Shown here: positions 5,856-6,748 of the stretch, one piece after another
Layout of the letters: each line of letters opens with the position of its first letter
How positions within the stretch are numbered: position 1 is the stretch's first letter
Assembly (NCBI GenBank): GCA_030917805.1
Contig: JAUPUA010000065.1
Location: 1 to 6,748, forward strand
Reading direction: 5' to 3'
Length of the DNA stretch: 6,748 nt
DNA from: Patescibacteria group bacterium
Lineage (GTDB): Bacteria; Patescibacteriota; Saccharimonadia; Saccharimonadales; HK-STAS-PATE-42
The notes under the pieces: model-generated
Database searches by the model: none
What the model saw: the letters and a program-made list of their open reading frames with translations, nothing else
Told to the model about the DNA's origin: nothing
Position numbers and translations under genes: made by a program

Positions 5856-5946
5856 GTCTGCGGCACAAGTGGGACTCTCAAAGCCATAATGAAACTTCTG
5901 TATTTCATAGAGTGGGCATCATTCCAATAGGCTTGTAGTATTAGGG
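5856..5946. other. Intergenic stretch after fusA, no clear terminator
   Basis: The only structure seen is a weak AT-rich hairpin, ATGAAA (5889-5894) with TTTCAT (5903-5908), without a T tail. No gene or RNA is supported here. fusA transcripts may read into the next gene. Confidence 0.4.
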
Positions 5947-5975
5947 TTGCATGCAAACTAATATTCTGATATAAT
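5947..5975 (+). promoter_or_regulatory. Strong promoter of the coiled-coil gene, predicted leaderless start
   Basis: TTGCAT (5947-5952) and consensus TATAAT (5970-5975) are exactly 17 bases apart, the best promoter match in the window. A start 7 bases past the -10 falls at about 5982, only about 3 bases before the ATG at 5985, so the message would be essentially leaderless. The -35 sits in the palindrome TTGCATGCAA (5947-5956). Confidence 0.7.
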
Positions 5976-5984
5976 ATATACAAT

Positions 5985-6748
5985 ATGCCATTTGTTGGAA
6001 ACGATAAGCTCGAGGAATTTAAACAGGCTGTAGCTGAAAGAGACGCTCTCCAGACTGAAGTTGATCTCTATCAGCGTGCTGGAGCTATTGCTGCTCGTGC
6101 CAAAGAAATATTAGACGAGTACGAGGTTCAGTACATACCTGAGGAGGCTGAACGCTTGGCCGAAGTAGCGCTCGTTGAAGAACTCCGAGGAGAGGCGCTA
6201 GATGCTCGTGTTAAAGATGTCAAAGATGAAAAGAGGGAAGAGGTCAGATCTAGACTCATAAGCGACCACTCTATACTAGCTACTGCAAGGCAACAACTAG
6301 AAGAGTCAGGAGAGTTAGAAGCTATTGAAGGGGAGGAGCTCTCCAAGGCACAAGAAGTGGCAGCAGATGAGGCTCGAACCATATTCCGCAAAGAAACGCA
6401 GGATGCACTTGCAACTTCTGAGATAAAAGAAGAGTTGGTCGCCGCGGCTCTGCAAACGCTTAGGAATAGTACTGAAGGTGAAGAGTTAGCGACCAGCTTA
6501 AGACATGCAGCGGAAGAAGAGTGTCGCAACGAAGCTACCGTGATACTAAGTGCAGAAGTAACTGCTGAGTTAGAAGCACAAAAAGATAAAAGAGTAGCTG
6601 CGCTAAAAGAATCTTTAAGGACAGAGCCAAACCTTGGGCTAAAAAATCACAGGCTTGCTGAAGAGAGTAGATTAGGTGAGCACTACGAGCAAATTGCGCT
6701 GGAGGAATTAATGCTAGAAATTACTGATGAAGTCGGTAAAGCTAAAAT
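5985..6748 (+). CDS. Acidic coiled-coil protein of unknown function (partial, 3' end outside window)
   Basis: An open frame from ATG 5985 runs off the right edge: 254 codons without a stop. I do not recognise a family. The sequence is almost entirely helix-forming (Glu, Ala, Leu, Lys, Arg), strongly acidic, with one Cys (C180), few Gly or Pro, and heptad-like spacing from about residue 8 on. That suggests a long coiled coil. There is no signal peptide (MPFVGNDKLEEF) and no membrane segment in the visible part. Two stretches, about residues 99-142 and 154-197, look like degenerate copies of each other (ATARQQLEESGELE versus AAALQTLRNSTEGEE). The frame is real rather than chance because it is long, starts at a strong promoter and has protein-like codon use. 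The visible end may precede a further domain. A structural, scaffold or cell-surface-associated role is conceivable but not shown. Confidence 0.75.
   Translation, partial: MPFVGNDKLEEFKQAVAERDALQTEVDLYQRAGAIAARAKEILDEYEVQYIPEEAERLAEVALVEELRGEALDARVKDVKDEKREEVRSRLISDHSILATARQQLEESGELEAIEGEELSKAQEVAADEARTIFRKETQDALATSEIKEELVAAALQTLRNSTEGEELATSLRHAAEEECRNEATVILSAEVTAELEAQKDKRVAALKESLRTEPNLGLKNHRLAEESRLGEHYEQIALEELMLEITDEVGKAK

Noticed and set aside
5889..5908. Hairpin ATGAAA/TTTCAT after fusA as a terminator
   Set aside because: All but one base pair type is weak, the loop is 8 bases and no T tail follows.
6128..6529. 133-residue minus-strand frame rich in Ser and Ala
   Set aside because: It is the antisense shadow of the Glu/Ala/Leu-rich coiled-coil gene; Ser/Ala bias is what the reverse complement of such codons produces, and no start signal supports it.

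Overview
The window reads as an ordinary stretch of a small, AT-leaning bacterial chromosome with short intergenic gaps. It holds seven protein genes (two cut by the window edges), one class II tRNA and one probable small structured RNA. The standard code applies: comF ends in TGA, Trp is TGG, and no gene contains an internal TGA. That argues against the UGA=Gly groups (Gracilibacteria/Absconditabacteria). The style of the EF-G, the near absence of Shine-Dalgarno sequences and the compact layout suggest a Candidate Phyla Radiation bacterium, perhaps Saccharibacteria. This assignment is an inference from memory of such proteins, not a database result.

Layout. Positions 1-778 (+): the 3' end of pheT (phenylalanyl-tRNA synthetase beta) followed after 5 bases by a small Nudix hydrolase. 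A 14-bp hairpin terminator (782-813) separates them from a convergent small heat-shock protein (833-1357, -). The heat-shock gene and comF (1486-2190, +) diverge from a short region with interleaved promoters. comF converges on a conserved hypothetical gene (2202-2702, -) with only 11 bases between stop codons.

Positions 2703-2846 lie between convergent and divergent genes. They carry a TATAAT box, a probable three-helix RNA of about 67 nt closed by an 8-bp helix, and a bidirectional terminator. tRNA-Ser(UGA) with encoded CCA (2856-2945, -) and an alpha/beta hydrolase (2992-3603, -) follow. Then comes fusA (3768-5855, +), with a leader of about 100 nt that contains a terminator-like hairpin overlapping an alternative hairpin. 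The window ends in an acidic coiled-coil protein gene (5985 onward, +), which has a textbook promoter placed so that its mRNA should be nearly leaderless.

Most genes are housekeeping: tRNA charging (PheST), nucleotide clean-up (Nudix), protein quality control (sHSP), DNA uptake (ComF), decoding (tRNA-Ser) and translocation (EF-G). The most interesting signals are three. EF-G has altered guanine-recognition loops: G4 is NKIN instead of NKxD, and G5 is SGG instead of SAx. There is an unrecognised structured RNA at 2734-2800. The fusA leader may be an attenuator. I did not find a defence system, mobile element, CRISPR array or secondary-metabolism cluster.
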